Under the pieces are notes generated by a model. It saw only the letters and a program-made list of their open reading frames with translations. It ran no database searches and was not told the origin of the DNA. 64,000 nucleotides of DNA from Alteromonas sp. M12 (lineage in GTDB: Bacteria; Pseudomonadota; Gammaproteobacteria; Enterobacterales; Alteromonadaceae), in the NCBI RefSeq assembly GCF_037478005.1, contig NZ_CP144164.1:992001-1056000 (forward strand), in the 5' to 3' direction. Numbering within the stretch: the first letter of the stretch is position 1; each line of letters starts with the position of its first letter. This document shows positions 18,231-27,208 of this stretch, piece after piece. The position numbers and the translations under genes are program-made.

Positions 18231-18292
18231 GATTAACTTTTCAAACGACGACGGCTTGCACCTATACCTGCAAGTCTATTTGAGTGTTAGGC
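18231..18292. repeat. attC-like hairpin (possible orphan integron recombination site)
   Basis: A 62-base imperfect inverted repeat starts GATTAAC and ends GTTAGGC, resembling the R'' and R' core sites of integron cassette attC elements (RYYYAAC / GTTRRRY, with one mismatch in R''). Inside, TCAAA pairs with TTTGA, and GACggCTTGCA pairs with TGCAAGTC, leaving two unpaired G as extrahelical bases. The size is within the attC range. No integrase or cassette gene is present, so the call rests on structure alone. Confidence 0.35.
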
Positions 18293-18452
18293 AAATGCTC
18301 GGCAGTGCGGCATTGTTCGAAGCTGAAGTGCTATTCGGTTACCTAATATAATAATGGATACCATGCCTCCCTAAACCAGCTTCCTTGTTATTAACAAGAT
18401 TGCCAAACGAATAAAGCAAAGTGATGGTAATCATTTATCAGATTATACATTT

Positions 18453-18482
18453 ATTGTTACCTGCGAACTCGCAGGTAACAAT
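18453..18482 (-). terminator. Hairpin downstream of uspA
   Basis: A perfect 13-base inverted repeat with a 4-base loop (ATTGTTACCTGCG / CGCAGGTAACAAT) lies 22 bases after the uspA stop. There is no clear T-run on either strand, so it may be a weak terminator or an mRNA 3'-end stabiliser. Confidence 0.5.
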
Positions 18483-18503
18483 GGCTAGAATGTAAATTCG
18501 CGC

Positions 18504-18914
18504 TTATTTGATGGATTTTGCGATTCTTACTAAAGAAACATCGCAATCGGCATAGTTAGCGACGCCATTAGCGGTAGAACCGATTAATGCTTGAATGCCT
18601 TTTTTAGAATGAGTTCCTAGCATAATCAAGTCTGCTTTTCTTTTGATGGCTTCATTGCATATCAATTCATAAGGTTTACCTACCTTAATAATGCGATTCT
18701 TTTTAGGAATATTGAAGTCTGCACATAATTCTTCAATTTTTGGCGATATTTTGTCCTTCAATTCTTTCTGGTAATCCTTGGGCAATAACTTGTAAGGTAA
18801 TACATGCATAACAATTAATTTGCTGCCGTAAAGACCTGCCATCTCAGCTGCTTTGGCTAATACGAGTTTTCCTTCTGTGGATGCTTCGATAGCACATAGG
18901 ATAGTTTTATACAT
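18504..18914 (-). CDS. Universal stress protein (UspA family)
   Basis: The 136-residue single Usp domain begins MYKTILCAIEASTEGKLVLAKAAEMA and ends with LIMLGTHSKKGIQALIGSTANGVANYADCDVSLVR. The G-2x-G-9x-G(S/T) ATP-binding pattern is only partly kept (GTHSKKG...GSTANGV). Usp proteins accumulate in growth arrest and other stress. A good AAGGAG site precedes the ATG, and a possible FNR box lies 80 bases upstream, suggesting induction at low oxygen. Confidence 0.9.
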   Translation of the reverse strand: MYKTILCAIEASTEGKLVLAKAAEMAGLYGSKLIVMHVLPYKLLPKDYQKELKDKISPKIEELCADFNIPKKNRIIKVGKPYELICNEAIKRKADLIMLGTHSKKGIQALIGSTANGVANYADCDVSLVRIAKSIK

Positions 18915-18959
18915 AATTGCTCCTTATTTGTTATCAATGTGAAGTCTTTCTAGTTCCTT

Positions 18960-19001
18960 ATATTACTCACAATATAACTGTAAATATATGATGTAAATCA
19001 A
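18960..19001 (-). promoter_or_regulatory. Candidate FNR-activated promoter of uspA
   Basis: On the minus strand, TTGATTTACATCAT (19001-18988) matches the FNR/EtrA box TTGATNNNNATCAA in 9 of 10 defined bases. A -10 like TAATAT lies at 18965-18960. If transcription starts seven bases after it (18953), the box centre is at -41.5, the standard position for class II activation. No good -35 box is needed for such promoters. Confidence 0.5.
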
Positions 19002-19266
19002 TATTAGCTAGTATTTGGGGCAGTGCTTAGAATACAACTAAAATTCGTTCAACGATAAATACCCATTGCTGGAGAAGAGAGCCATAACGCTTCTCATCTG
19101 CAGCGGACTGTACAAGGCTAATATGAATGCTGTGATTGTTCCAAATCTGGATTAAATATTAGGGTGGGTTATTTATTTGACCGAATATGGGAGAAAAGCC
19201 CTATTCAATCCATTTAATTCTACCTTAGAGTAAATAGATCAGTATAAAACAATAACAAATCTCCCT

Positions 19267-19295
19267 TTGACGGTTGACATATAGACGTCTATACG
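19267..19295 (+). promoter_or_regulatory. Promoter of the threonine operon
   Basis: TTGACG (19267-19272) and TATACG (19290-19295) are spaced by 17 bases. An overlapping TTGACA at 19274 is an alternative -35. Transcription would start near 19302, giving a very short 5' leader before the thrL ATG. Confidence 0.6.
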
Positions 19296-19298
19296 GCA
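19275..19298. promoter_or_regulatory. Probable MetJ operator (three tandem met boxes)
   Basis: Three adjacent 8-base units read tgacatat, AGACGTCT, atacggca. They match the MetJ box AGACGTCT in 5, 8 and 5 positions. The central unit forms a 14-base perfect palindrome TATAGACGTCTATA. The array covers the space between the -35 and -10 of the thr promoter, where bound MetJ with S-adenosylmethionine would repress. A similar array lies upstream of metK at 61816-61847. Confidence 0.55.
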
Positions 19299-19309
19299 AA
19301 TTGAACCCC

Positions 19310-19378
19310 ATGAAAACAATAATAAGCACCATCGGCATGATTATGATTACCACCTCAAATGAGTTGGTCGCTGGCTAG
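19310..19378 (+). CDS. thrL: thr operon leader peptide
   Basis: A 22-codon open frame begins MKTIISTIGMIMITT and ends with a TAG. Nine of its 22 residues are Thr (4) or Ile (5), the amino acids that starve ribosomes in the classical threonine-operon attenuation of enteric bacteria. It is followed by a terminator hairpin and then thrA. No clear Shine-Dalgarno precedes the ATG and the predicted transcript start is only a few bases upstream, so initiation may be leaderless-like or the promoter may lie further upstream. Confidence 0.8.
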   Translation: MKTIISTIGMIMITTSNELVAG

Positions 19379-19394
19379 TGCGTAAAGAAATTTA

Positions 19395-19423
19395 AAAAAG
19401 CCCGCGACTCAAGCGGGCTTTTT
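19395..19423 (+). terminator. Attenuator of the threonine operon
   Basis: The stem aaaaagcccgc / gcgggcttttt with loop GACTCAA is followed by T-rich sequence. It lies 20 bases after the thrL stop and 100 bases before thrA, as expected for an attenuator controlled by translation of the leader peptide. Confidence 0.85.
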
Positions 19424-19522
19424 GTTATTTACAGCAAAATTATATGCCACATTCACATGGTTGAAGTGCGAAATTAAAATGCGAATCTAAAGCAGCGGAA
19501 CAGAAGTAAACAGGAGCAATAA

Positions 19523-21985
19523 ATGAAGGTGTTGAAATTTGGTGGCTCTTCAATGGCTGACGCTAAACGGTATTTGTCAGTTAAAGACATCAGCTTAGCG
19601 AGCCATGAAGAAAACGGTGCAGCAGTGGTTCTATCAGCTCCCAAAGGGGTGACAAATGCATTGTCGTTGTTGTGTGAACAAGCAAGTGCGGGAAGCGACT
19701 TTGGCGAATTGTATGCCAAATTAGAAATGACATTAAATGGTATTGCCAGCGATTTAGCAGCCCAATTGCCTGCTTTTCGTAAAGCTCGTTTGAGCGGCTT
19801 TATTGACACGATTTTAGTCGAGTTGAAACAGCATTTAGATGGCATTCAGTTATTGCGTTGTGCTCCAGACCAAATTACCGCCAAAATTTTAAGTATGGGC
19901 GAATATGTGAGTGTGAATATTTTCAGTGAAATATTGAACTCCCTTGGCCAGAAAAACCACATTATTGATCCTGTAGATTACATTGTTGCCGAAGGTGAAT
20001 ATTTAGATAGTATCGCCGATGTTGCAGTGAGCAAAGCGCGCTTCTCGGATTTTGTTTACGATAAATCTGAAATCTTGATTATGCCAGGTTTTGTAGCGGT
20101 AAACGCCGAAGGCGAGAAAGTGACACTTGGACGCAATGGTTCAGACTATTCCGCCGCCATTCTTGCGGCCTGCTTAGACGCGGAATGTTGTGAAATATGG
20201 ACCGATGTTGATGGGGTTTACAATGCGGATCCTAATCAAGTAGATGGTGCCGTGTTACTAGACAAACTAACCTATCAAGAAGCCATGGAGTTGTCTTACT
20301 TTGGCGCAAAAGTTTTGCATCCAAAAACCATTGGTCCTATTGCTCAACATCACATTCCTTGTTTAATTCGTAACACCTTAAACCCTGCTGCTCCTGGGAC
20401 ATTAATTGGTAAAGAGTCCAGTGAAATTTGGACAAGCGTCAAAGGTATTTCTCATCTTGATGATATGACAATGTTCAATGTCGCCGGCCCCGGTATGAAA
20501 GGCATGGTTGGTATGGCTAGTCGTGTTTTTGAAGTAATGTCTAACGCGAATATTTCCATCAGCCTGATTACCCAGTCTTCGTCCGAGTACAGCATTAGCT
20601 TCTGTATTCACAGTAAAGACGCTGAAAAGGCGCAAAATTTATTGGAAGATGCTTTTGCATTGGAACTGGCGAATAATTTGTTGGATCCAATTGAAGTAAG
20701 ACATGAACTTGCGATTGTTACCCTTGTGGGTGACGGCATGCGCCATTCTAAAGGTTTAGCAGCTAAGTTTTTCAGTTCATTGGCTCAGGCTAGAGTGAAC
20801 AATGTCGCTATTGCTCAAGGCTCTTCTGAGCGATCAATCTCCACAGTAATTGAAAAAAATCGAGCTAAAGAGGCAGTGAAAGTTGTGCATCAGAATTTTT
20901 TCTCAAATTCCCACTCCATTGATATTTTCCTTGTGGGGTGCGGCAATGTAGGAAAAGAGTTATTGCAGCAAATGGCCCGTCAACAACAACCCTTGTTTGA
21001 ACGCGGAATTAGTTTAAAAGTGTACGGTATCGCCAATAGTCGCAAGTTACTATTGCAAGCTGGCGGTATTGATTTACACAGTAGTTGGCAAGCTCAACTA
21101 GATAGTGCAGACAAGTCACTGTCTATTGAAAATTTAAGTGACTTTGTACAACAAAATAGCTTAATTAACCCTGTGATTATCGACTGTACTAGCAATGAAC
21201 ACATTGCCGGTCAGTACGCAGATTTCATGTCTGCCGGTTTCCACGTGGTCACTCCCAACAAAAAAGCCAATACCCGTGACATCGCTTACTATAAAAAGCT
21301 ACGTTCTATGGCGCAGGAAACCAACCGCCAGTTTTTATATGAAACCACTGTAGGTGCTGGACTACCGGTCATCGACAATTTGCAAAAACTAATTTATGCA
21401 GGTGATGAATTAAAACGCTTTGAAGGTATCCTTTCTGGTTCATTGTCGTTCGTGTTTGGAAAGTTAGATGAAGGCCACAGCCTTTCGGAGGCAACCCAAA
21501 TTGCTAAGCAGAATGGCTTTACTGAACCTGACCCTCGTGATGATTTGTCGGGTATGGATGTTGCCAGAAAACTATTGATCATGGCCCGTGAAGCAGATTT
21601 AGAATTAGAGTTAACGGATATTGAAATTGAATCAGTATTACCAGACAGCTTTGATGCCAGCGGTACTATTGATGAGTTTATGGCAAACTTGCCTAGTTTG
21701 GATGGGCATTATCAAAAATTGGTTGAAGATGCTAAAGCACAAGGGCAAGTTTTACGTTATGTGGGCTCAATTGAAAAAGGTCAGTGCAAGGTTGCATTAA
21801 AAGCCGTTGATAGCACCCACCCGTTGTATTCGATTAAAGAAGGTGAAAATGCCCTTGCCATACATAGTCATTATTATCAGCCTATTCCTTATGTAATTCG
21901 CGGATATGGCGCTGGTGCTACCGTGACTGCAGCAGGGGTTTTTGCTGATGTATTGCGCACCATGCCATGGAAACAGGATATCTAA
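19523..21985 (+). CDS. thrA: Bifunctional aspartokinase I / homoserine dehydrogenase I
   Basis: The 820-residue fusion matches the E. coli ThrA length. Aspartokinase: [13 protein letters not shown] at the N-terminus and [13 protein letters not shown] for ATP and aspartate. ACT-type regulatory region: about 315-460 ([25 protein letters not shown]). Homoserine dehydrogenase: from about 465, with NAD(P) site [16 protein letters not shown] and catalytic [19 protein letters not shown]. It feeds aspartate into threonine, and shares intermediates with methionine synthesis. An ACAGGAG site precedes the ATG. First structural gene of thrABC. Confidence 0.97.
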   Translation: MKVLKFGGSSMADAKRYLSVKDISLASHEENGAAVVLSAPKGVTNALSLLCEQASAGSDFGELYAKLEMTLNGIASDLAAQLPAFRKARLSGFIDTILVELKQHLDGIQLLRCAPDQITAKILSMGEYVSVNIFSEILNSLGQKNHIIDPVDYIVAEGEYLDSIADVAVSKARFSDFVYDKSEILIMPGFVAVNAEGEKVTLGRNGSDYSAAILAACLDAECCEIWTDVDGVYNADPNQVDGAVLLDKLTYQEAMELSYFGAKVLHPKTIGPIAQHHIPCLIRNTLNPAAPGTLIGKESSEIWTSVKGISHLDDMTMFNVAGPGMKGMVGMASRVFEVMSNANISISLITQSSSEYSISFCIHSKDAEKAQNLLEDAFALELANNLLDPIEVRHELAIVTLVGDGMRHSKGLAAKFFSSLAQARVNNVAIAQGSSERSISTVIEKNRAKEAVKVVHQNFFSNSHSIDIFLVGCGNVGKELLQQMARQQQPLFERGISLKVYGIANSRKLLLQAGGIDLHSSWQAQLDSADKSLSIENLSDFVQQNSLINPVIIDCTSNEHIAGQYADFMSAGFHVVTPNKKANTRDIAYYKKLRSMAQETNRQFLYETTVGAGLPVIDNLQKLIYAGDELKRFEGILSGSLSFVFGKLDEGHSLSEATQIAKQNGFTEPDPRDDLSGMDVARKLLIMAREADLELELTDIEIESVLPDSFDASGTIDEFMANLPSLDGHYQKLVEDAKAQGQVLRYVGSIEKGQCKVALKAVDSTHPLYSIKEGENALAIHSHYYQPIPYVIRGYGAGATVTAAGVFADVLRTMPWKQDI

Positions 21986-21988
21986 TCG

Positions 21989-22936
21989 ATGAATAAAAGC
22001 ATTACAGCTTACGCGCCAGCATCTATTGGCAATGTTAGTCTTGGTTTTGACTTGCTCGGGGCGGCATTAACCCCTATTGATGGCAGTCTATTGGGTGATC
22101 AGGTAGACGTAAGCTCTGCTGATACGTTTAGTTTAAAAGTAGAAGGGCGTTTTGCAGATAAATTACCTGCAGACCCCAAATCAAATATTGTTTTTGACTG
22201 CTACACTTTATTCACTGAAAAATTGCGTGAACGTGGTTTACCGACTGCCGAAGTGGCAATGGTACTGCGTAAGAATCTACCCATTGGTAGTGGTTTAGGT
22301 TCAAGTGCTAGTTCGATAGTGGCGGCGCTACACGGCCTAAATCAATTTTTTGATGAACCCTTTGATGCAAACGAGTTATTATTGTTGATGGGTGAGTTGG
22401 AAGGCCAAATCAGCGGCAGCGTACATTACGACAATGTAGCACCATGTTTTGTCGGTGGATTAACCTTGATGAACAGTCAATCCGATCAAATTGCCTTGTC
22501 TTTACCGGTATTTGAAAACTGGTATTGGGTGGTCTGTTATTCAGGGATCAGTGTTTCGACCGCCGCAGCGCGAGATATTTTGCCTAAGCAAATTGCCATG
22601 GCCGAAACTATCACCTTTGGTCAGCAACTAGCTGTATTTGTAGACGCAAGCTATCGAAAAGATGAAGCGCTGGCAGCAGCGGTAATGAAAGATGTTTTAG
22701 CAGAACCTTATCGTAAGTCTTTACTGCCGAAGTTCGATGAAAGCAGAGATTTTGTAATGAGCAATGGAGGCTTAGCCTTCGGTATTTCAGGTTCAGGCCC
22801 AACTGTATTTGCAGTTTGTAATAATTTAGAGCAAGCACAAGGTATTCAACATTGGTTATCTGAAAACTATATTCAGAATGACACTGGTTTTAGTCATATT
22901 TGCCAGATTGATACGCAAGGTGCGGTTGTCTCATAA
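21989..22936 (+). CDS. thrB: Homoserine kinase
   Basis: The 315-residue GHMP-family kinase begins ITAYAPASIGNVSLGFDLLG and has the ATP loop PIGSGLGSSAS (98-108) and the C-terminal GISGSGPTVFAV motif. It phosphorylates homoserine to O-phosphohomoserine. It starts 3 bases after the thrA stop, so the two are tightly coupled. Confidence 0.97.
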   Translation: MNKSITAYAPASIGNVSLGFDLLGAALTPIDGSLLGDQVDVSSADTFSLKVEGRFADKLPADPKSNIVFDCYTLFTEKLRERGLPTAEVAMVLRKNLPIGSGLGSSASSIVAALHGLNQFFDEPFDANELLLLMGELEGQISGSVHYDNVAPCFVGGLTLMNSQSDQIALSLPVFENWYWVVCYSGISVSTAAARDILPKQIAMAETITFGQQLAVFVDASYRKDEALAAAVMKDVLAEPYRKSLLPKFDESRDFVMSNGGLAFGISGSGPTVFAVCNNLEQAQGIQHWLSENYIQNDTGFSHICQIDTQGAVVS

Positions 22937-22984
22937 ACCAGCCCTAAGATGCTGGTAAACCGATAAAATGAAGGTAGTAATCAA

Positions 22985-24271
22985 GTGGAATTGTTTAATT
23001 TAAAAGATGACAGCGACAAAGTAAGTTTCGCTGAAGCGGTAAAAAAAGGGTTAGGTAAAAACCAAGGACTTTACTTTCCAAAGGTTTTTCCTAAATTCGA
23101 AAATATCCAAGCAATCTTGGATATGCCATTCGTTCCCCGTTCAGTGGAAATATTGTCACAATTGATTGGCGATGAGCTTCCCAAACACGAAATTCAAAGC
23201 ATTGTAGAGAAAGCTTTTTACTTTGAAGCGCCGTTGGCAAAAGTAACCGACGGTATCTATAGCCTCGAATTGTTCCATGGTCCGACACTAGCGTTTAAAG
23301 ATTTTGGTGGCCGCTTTATGGCCCAAGTGCTGTCTGTGATTGCAAAAGGTGAACCTATTACTATCCTTACTGCTACCTCAGGTGATACCGGAGCTGCTGT
23401 GGCACATGCCTTTCATGGTTTAGATAATATTAATGTCGTGATTTTGTACCCTAAAGGCAAAATTAGCCTATTGCAGGAAAAACTATTCACGACACTGGGT
23501 GATAATATTCACACAGTTGCAATCGAAGATGATTTTGATGCTTGTCAGCAGTTGGTGAAAACATCATTTGATGATTTAGATGTACGCCAAGGTTTGCACT
23601 TAAATTCGGCAAACTCAATCAACATTAGCCGCTTGCTTGCGCAAGTTTGTTACTACTTTGAAGCCATTTCGCAGTTGTCAGAAGAAGAACGTGAAAACGT
23701 GGTAATTTCTGTGCCAAGCGGTAATTTTGGTAATTTAACCGCTGGTATGATTGCTAAAGTGATGGGGCTTCCAATTAAACGCTTTATTGCCGCGACCAAT
23801 TCTAATGATACTGTTCCTCGTTATCTTAAAACGGGAGAATGGGATCCGAAAGCTACCGTAGCCACATTATCAAATGCAATGGATGTTAGTCAGCCTAATA
23901 ACTGGCCAAGAATCGAAGCCTTAATTGAACGTGGTTTAATCGACAAAGAAATGTTGCAAGGCGATGCGGTTGATGAAGATTACACTCAAGTAGCGATGAA
24001 ACAGTTGGCGCAACTTGGTTATGTGAGTGAGCCTCATGCCGCGATAGCATACAAATCGTTAACTCGTTTTATCGAGCCAGGTGAGACCGGTATATTCTTA
24101 GGGACTGCCCACCCAGCGAAATTCAGAGAAAGTGTAGAGAATGTGCTAGGGCAACCTATTAGCTTGCCACTGCCATTGGCAGAATGTGCTGGTAAAGAAA
24201 GCTTCTCGGTAGAGCTGGCTAACGATTACGAGCAACTCAAGGCGCATTTGTTTAAAACATTGCAAGCGTAA
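22985..24271 (+). CDS. thrC: Threonine synthase
   Basis: The 428-residue PLP enzyme has the N-terminal MELFNLKDDSDKVSFAEAVKKGLGKNQGLYFP and the PLP lysine K105 in HGPTLAFKDFGGRFMAQ, followed by LTATSGDTGAAVAHAF and PSGNFGNLTAG. It converts O-phosphohomoserine to threonine. The start is GTG at 22985, matching the E. coli N-terminus. It is 48 bases after thrB. ung follows with no gap. Confidence 0.96.
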   Translation: MELFNLKDDSDKVSFAEAVKKGLGKNQGLYFPKVFPKFENIQAILDMPFVPRSVEILSQLIGDELPKHEIQSIVEKAFYFEAPLAKVTDGIYSLELFHGPTLAFKDFGGRFMAQVLSVIAKGEPITILTATSGDTGAAVAHAFHGLDNINVVILYPKGKISLLQEKLFTTLGDNIHTVAIEDDFDACQQLVKTSFDDLDVRQGLHLNSANSINISRLLAQVCYYFEAISQLSEEERENVVISVPSGNFGNLTAGMIAKVMGLPIKRFIAATNSNDTVPRYLKTGEWDPKATVATLSNAMDVSQPNNWPRIEALIERGLIDKEMLQGDAVDEDYTQVAMKQLAQLGYVSEPHAAIAYKSLTRFIEPGETGIFLGTAHPAKFRESVENVLGQPISLPLPLAECAGKESFSVELANDYEQLKAHLFKTLQA

Positions 24272-24934
24272 ATGCTTACTTGGGATGAAATAATTAAGGC
24301 TGAAAAAAAACAGCCTTACTTTCAACAGATGCAACAATTTATTGCGGCTGAACGTAAGGCGGGTAAAATCATTTACCCGCCTGCTGAGAATGTTTTCAGC
24401 GCATTCAATATTACCCCTTTTGCGGATGTTAAAGTCGTTATATTAGGTCAAGATCCCTATCATGGTCCTGGACAAGCACATGGCCTAAGTTTTTCCGTAG
24501 AATCAACCCTTAAAATCCCGCCGTCATTAAAGAATATTTACAAAGAGTTAGCGCAAGATATTGAAGGTTTTAGAATCCCAACCCATGGCAACTTGAAACA
24601 ATGGGCACAGCAGGGTGTGTTACTGCTTAATACGGTATTAACGGTAGAGCAGGGCAAAGCCCACTCTCACGCAAAAATCGGCTGGGAGATCTTCACTGAT
24701 AAAGTGATAAAACAACTGAATCAGAATCGGCAAGGCTTAGTGTTCTTATTGTGGGGAAGTCATGCACAAAAAAAAGGTCTGCTAGTTGAGCATGATCGTC
24801 AGCATGTTCTTAGTGCACCTCATCCATCGCCTTTGTCAGCACATAGGGGCTTCTTAGGATGCAAACACTTCTCCCAAGTGAATCAAATTCTGATACGCCA
24901 AGGCCACTCACCAATAAATTGGCAAATTGGTTAG
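24272..24934 (+). CDS. ung: Uracil-DNA glycosylase
   Basis: The 220-residue family 1 UDG has the water-activating motif GQDPYHG (59-65, catalytic D61), the [14 protein letters not shown] segment, [11 protein letters not shown] and the minor-groove loop [13 protein letters not shown] with the second catalytic histidine. It removes uracil from DNA. The ATG follows the thrC stop codon directly, so it is probably co-transcribed with the thr operon and ends at the terminator at 24955. Confidence 0.97.
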   Translation: MLTWDEIIKAEKKQPYFQQMQQFIAAERKAGKIIYPPAENVFSAFNITPFADVKVVILGQDPYHGPGQAHGLSFSVESTLKIPPSLKNIYKELAQDIEGFRIPTHGNLKQWAQQGVLLLNTVLTVEQGKAHSHAKIGWEIFTDKVIKQLNQNRQGLVFLLWGSHAQKKGLLVEHDRQHVLSAPHPSPLSAHRGFLGCKHFSQVNQILIRQGHSPINWQIG

Positions 24935-24954
24935 ATATCTATAGCTGCAAAAGA

Positions 24955-24980
24955 AAAGCCCCAACAATGTGGGGCTTTCG
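24955..24980. terminator. Bidirectional terminator between ung and the DUF3545 gene
   Basis: The stem AAAGCCCCA / TGGGGCTTT has a 6-base loop. The A-run on one side and T-run on the other let it serve both ung (plus) and the small minus-strand gene ending at 24989. Confidence 0.85.
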
Positions 24981-24988
24981 TTTATAAA

Positions 24989-25159
24989 TTATAGGTTAGC
25001 TAATTCAGCTTCTAACGACATATCCATATCTTCGAGCTCTTTTCTTAGTTTATAGCGATCTTGAATCGCTTCTATTTCTCTCCACTTACGCTTTTTGCTT
25101 TTAGTTTTAGAAGGGCGGGATTCGGTGTCAATCATTGACAATAATTCTTTTGTATCCAC
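24989..25159 (-). CDS. Small DUF3545-like protein
   Basis: A 56-residue protein starts at GTG (25157-25159), with a GGAG site six bases upstream. It is highly charged: a basic centre (RPSKTKSKKRKWREIEAI) followed by an acidic helix (KLRKELEDMDMSLEAEL). I recognise this as the DUF3545 pattern found in Vibrio, Shewanella and Alteromonas. The function is unknown; the basic W-R-E-I-E core suggests nucleic-acid or ribosome contact, but that is a guess. It converges on ung and shares its terminator. Confidence 0.75.
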   Translation of the reverse strand: MDTKELLSMIDTESRPSKTKSKKRKWREIEAIQDRYKLRKELEDMDMSLEAELANL

Positions 25160-25392
25160 TTTACGTCTCCATTTATTGTTTTTGGCGCAAATAAGGCTAG
25201 ACAGTCAACTAGCATTTCCTACTCTAGTTTTCCTGTCCGAGTAATTATTTACCACAGGCGCTATAAAAATAAAACTATTACTTTTAGTTTTTGTTAATAA
25301 AACATGAATATTTGATGACAAAAAAGTGGAAGTTGCTGGTAAAGTGAGCGAATTGCAGTGTTTATGTTTAAAAATAGAACTCGTGTTAATAG

Positions 25393-25437
25393 CGGTTTGC
25401 TGCCTTTCATTGATGATAAATGGCGAGCAGCAAACCG
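25393..25437 (-). repeat. Hairpin downstream of pgi
   Basis: The perfect 11-base arms CGGTTTGCTGC / GCAGCAAACCG enclose a 23-base loop that can pair partly. It lies 22 bases after the pgi stop on the minus strand. No T-run follows, so it may be an mRNA end structure rather than a simple terminator. Nothing else is seen in 25160-25458. Confidence 0.45.
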
Positions 25438-25458
25438 TATTTTCAACAGGGTTGGCGA

Positions 25459-27105
25459 TTAACTTTTATTGGCAGCCCTAAACGCAGAAATTAATTGATT
25501 TGTTGAACTATCAAAATCCAAACTGGCGTCGCTATTAACCAGTTTATCTAAAACTTGGTTACCCAGCACTTTTCCAAGCTCAACACCCCATTGGTCAAAT
25601 GAGTTCACACCCCAAATCGCTCCTTGCACAAATACTTTGTGTTCATACATACACACTAGAGCACCAAGGGTCTTGGGATCTAGTTGGTCAAACAACAAAG
25701 TATTGCTCGGTTTGTTACCAGGCATAGTTTTATGGGTGGCTAATGACTGACGGGTTTGTTCATCTAAATTTGCACTTTCTAAATCGGCATAACACTCTTC
25801 ATATGTTTTGCCTTGCATCAGAGCTTGGGTTTGACCAAAACAATTTGAAGCCAACATAGCGTGATGAGTGTCATCTTGATTATGTACGTTTAAAGGAAAC
25901 ATAAAATCAGCAGGGATAAGCACTTTCCCTTGATGAATTAATTGATGGAACGAGTGCTGGCCATTGGTTCCCTCGCTGCCCCAAATGACAGGTCCTGTGG
26001 CATAATCGATTTGCTCATTCAAACCTGCCACACATTTACCATTACTTTCCATATCCAATTGTTGAACGTAAGCTGGGAAACCACGTAAATAGTGATAGTA
26101 AGGCAGCAAAACATGACTTTGAGCGCCGTGGAAGTTGGTATACCAAATTCCAAGCAAGCCTAATAATATTGGTAGGTTTTGTTCTGGAGGAGCTTCTTTG
26201 AAGTGGCAATCCATCTCGTAAGCACCCTCAAGTAACTCACGATAATTTTGGTAGCCGATGGTTAACGCAATCGGTAAACCTATGGCTGACCAAAGTGAAT
26301 AGCGGCCACCAACCCAATCCCACATCGGAAATATGTTATTTTCGTCCATCCCAAAATCTACAGCAGCCTTGACGTTAGATGAGACTGCTACAAAGTGCTT
26401 AGCAATATCGCTCTGACTGCCGCCTTGGTCAAGGAACCATTGTTTAGCCGTTAGGGTATTTTGCAATGTCTCTTGGGTCGTAAAGGATTTAGAGGACATC
26501 ACAATCAAGGTGTCAGTATGATCAAGCTCAGACAACACATCTTGAATATGACAGCCATCCACATTGGCAACGTAATGTACCGAAATACCTTTATGCCAAT
26601 AAGGCTTCAAGGCCTCAGACATGATTTTAGGGCCTAAAAATGAACCACCAATACCTATAGCAACAATATGTTTAATTGTTTTACCTGTATAGCCTAGGTG
26701 CGCACCAGAGTGGATTGAATGGACAAAGTCTTTAATCTTTTCTTGTGTTGCTAGAACTTCTGGCATTACATCTTCGCCATCGACTAAAACTGCTTCACCG
26801 GAAAAGTTTCTCAAAGCCGTATGCAGCACAGCTCTTTTTTCAGTATGGTTAACAATCTTGCCTTCGAACATGGCGTCGCGCTTGGCCGTCACTTGTTGAC
26901 TTTCAGCTAAACTAAACAATGCTTCAAGTATTTCTTGGTTTATTAAGTTTTTAGAATAATCTAGCTTGATGCCACAGCCTTCAAGGTAGTATTTAGCCGC
27001 TCTGGAGTGATCAGCATCGAACCAATCACGCATGTGTTGACCAGCTATTGAGCTAGCCAAATTCTCAAGGGTTTTCCATTGTTCACTTTGATTTACTAAA
27101 GACAT
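25459..27105 (-). CDS. pgi: Glucose-6-phosphate isomerase
   Basis: The 548-residue protein matches the usual Pgi length. IGIGGSFLGPKIMSEAL and VMSSKSFTTQETLQN bind the sugar phosphate. The WDWVGGRYSLWSAIGLPIAL signature and GSEGTNGQHSFHQLIHQG contain catalytic residues. It interconverts glucose-6-P and fructose-6-P in the cytoplasm. It follows tal on the same strand by about 100 bases, linking glycolysis with the pentose phosphate branch. Confidence 0.97.
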   Translation of the reverse strand: MSLVNQSEQWKTLENLASSIAGQHMRDWFDADHSRAAKYYLEGCGIKLDYSKNLINQEILEALFSLAESQQVTAKRDAMFEGKIVNHTEKRAVLHTALRNFSGEAVLVDGEDVMPEVLATQEKIKDFVHSIHSGAHLGYTGKTIKHIVAIGIGGSFLGPKIMSEALKPYWHKGISVHYVANVDGCHIQDVLSELDHTDTLIVMSSKSFTTQETLQNTLTAKQWFLDQGGSQSDIAKHFVAVSSNVKAAVDFGMDENNIFPMWDWVGGRYSLWSAIGLPIALTIGYQNYRELLEGAYEMDCHFKEAPPEQNLPILLGLLGIWYTNFHGAQSHVLLPYYHYLRGFPAYVQQLDMESNGKCVAGLNEQIDYATGPVIWGSEGTNGQHSFHQLIHQGKVLIPADFMFPLNVHNQDDTHHAMLASNCFGQTQALMQGKTYEECYADLESANLDEQTRQSLATHKTMPGNKPSNTLLFDQLDPKTLGALVCMYEHKVFVQGAIWGVNSFDQWGVELGKVLGNQVLDKLVNSDASLDFDSSTNQLISAFRAANKS

Positions 27106-27208
27106 TTATCAATTCTCTTTTATATCGGCGATTAAAGGTTGCTATATCATTTCAATTTTATATTGACCATAAGAAACACAAGTGTTCTATAGCTCAGGAT
27201 AAATGAAA

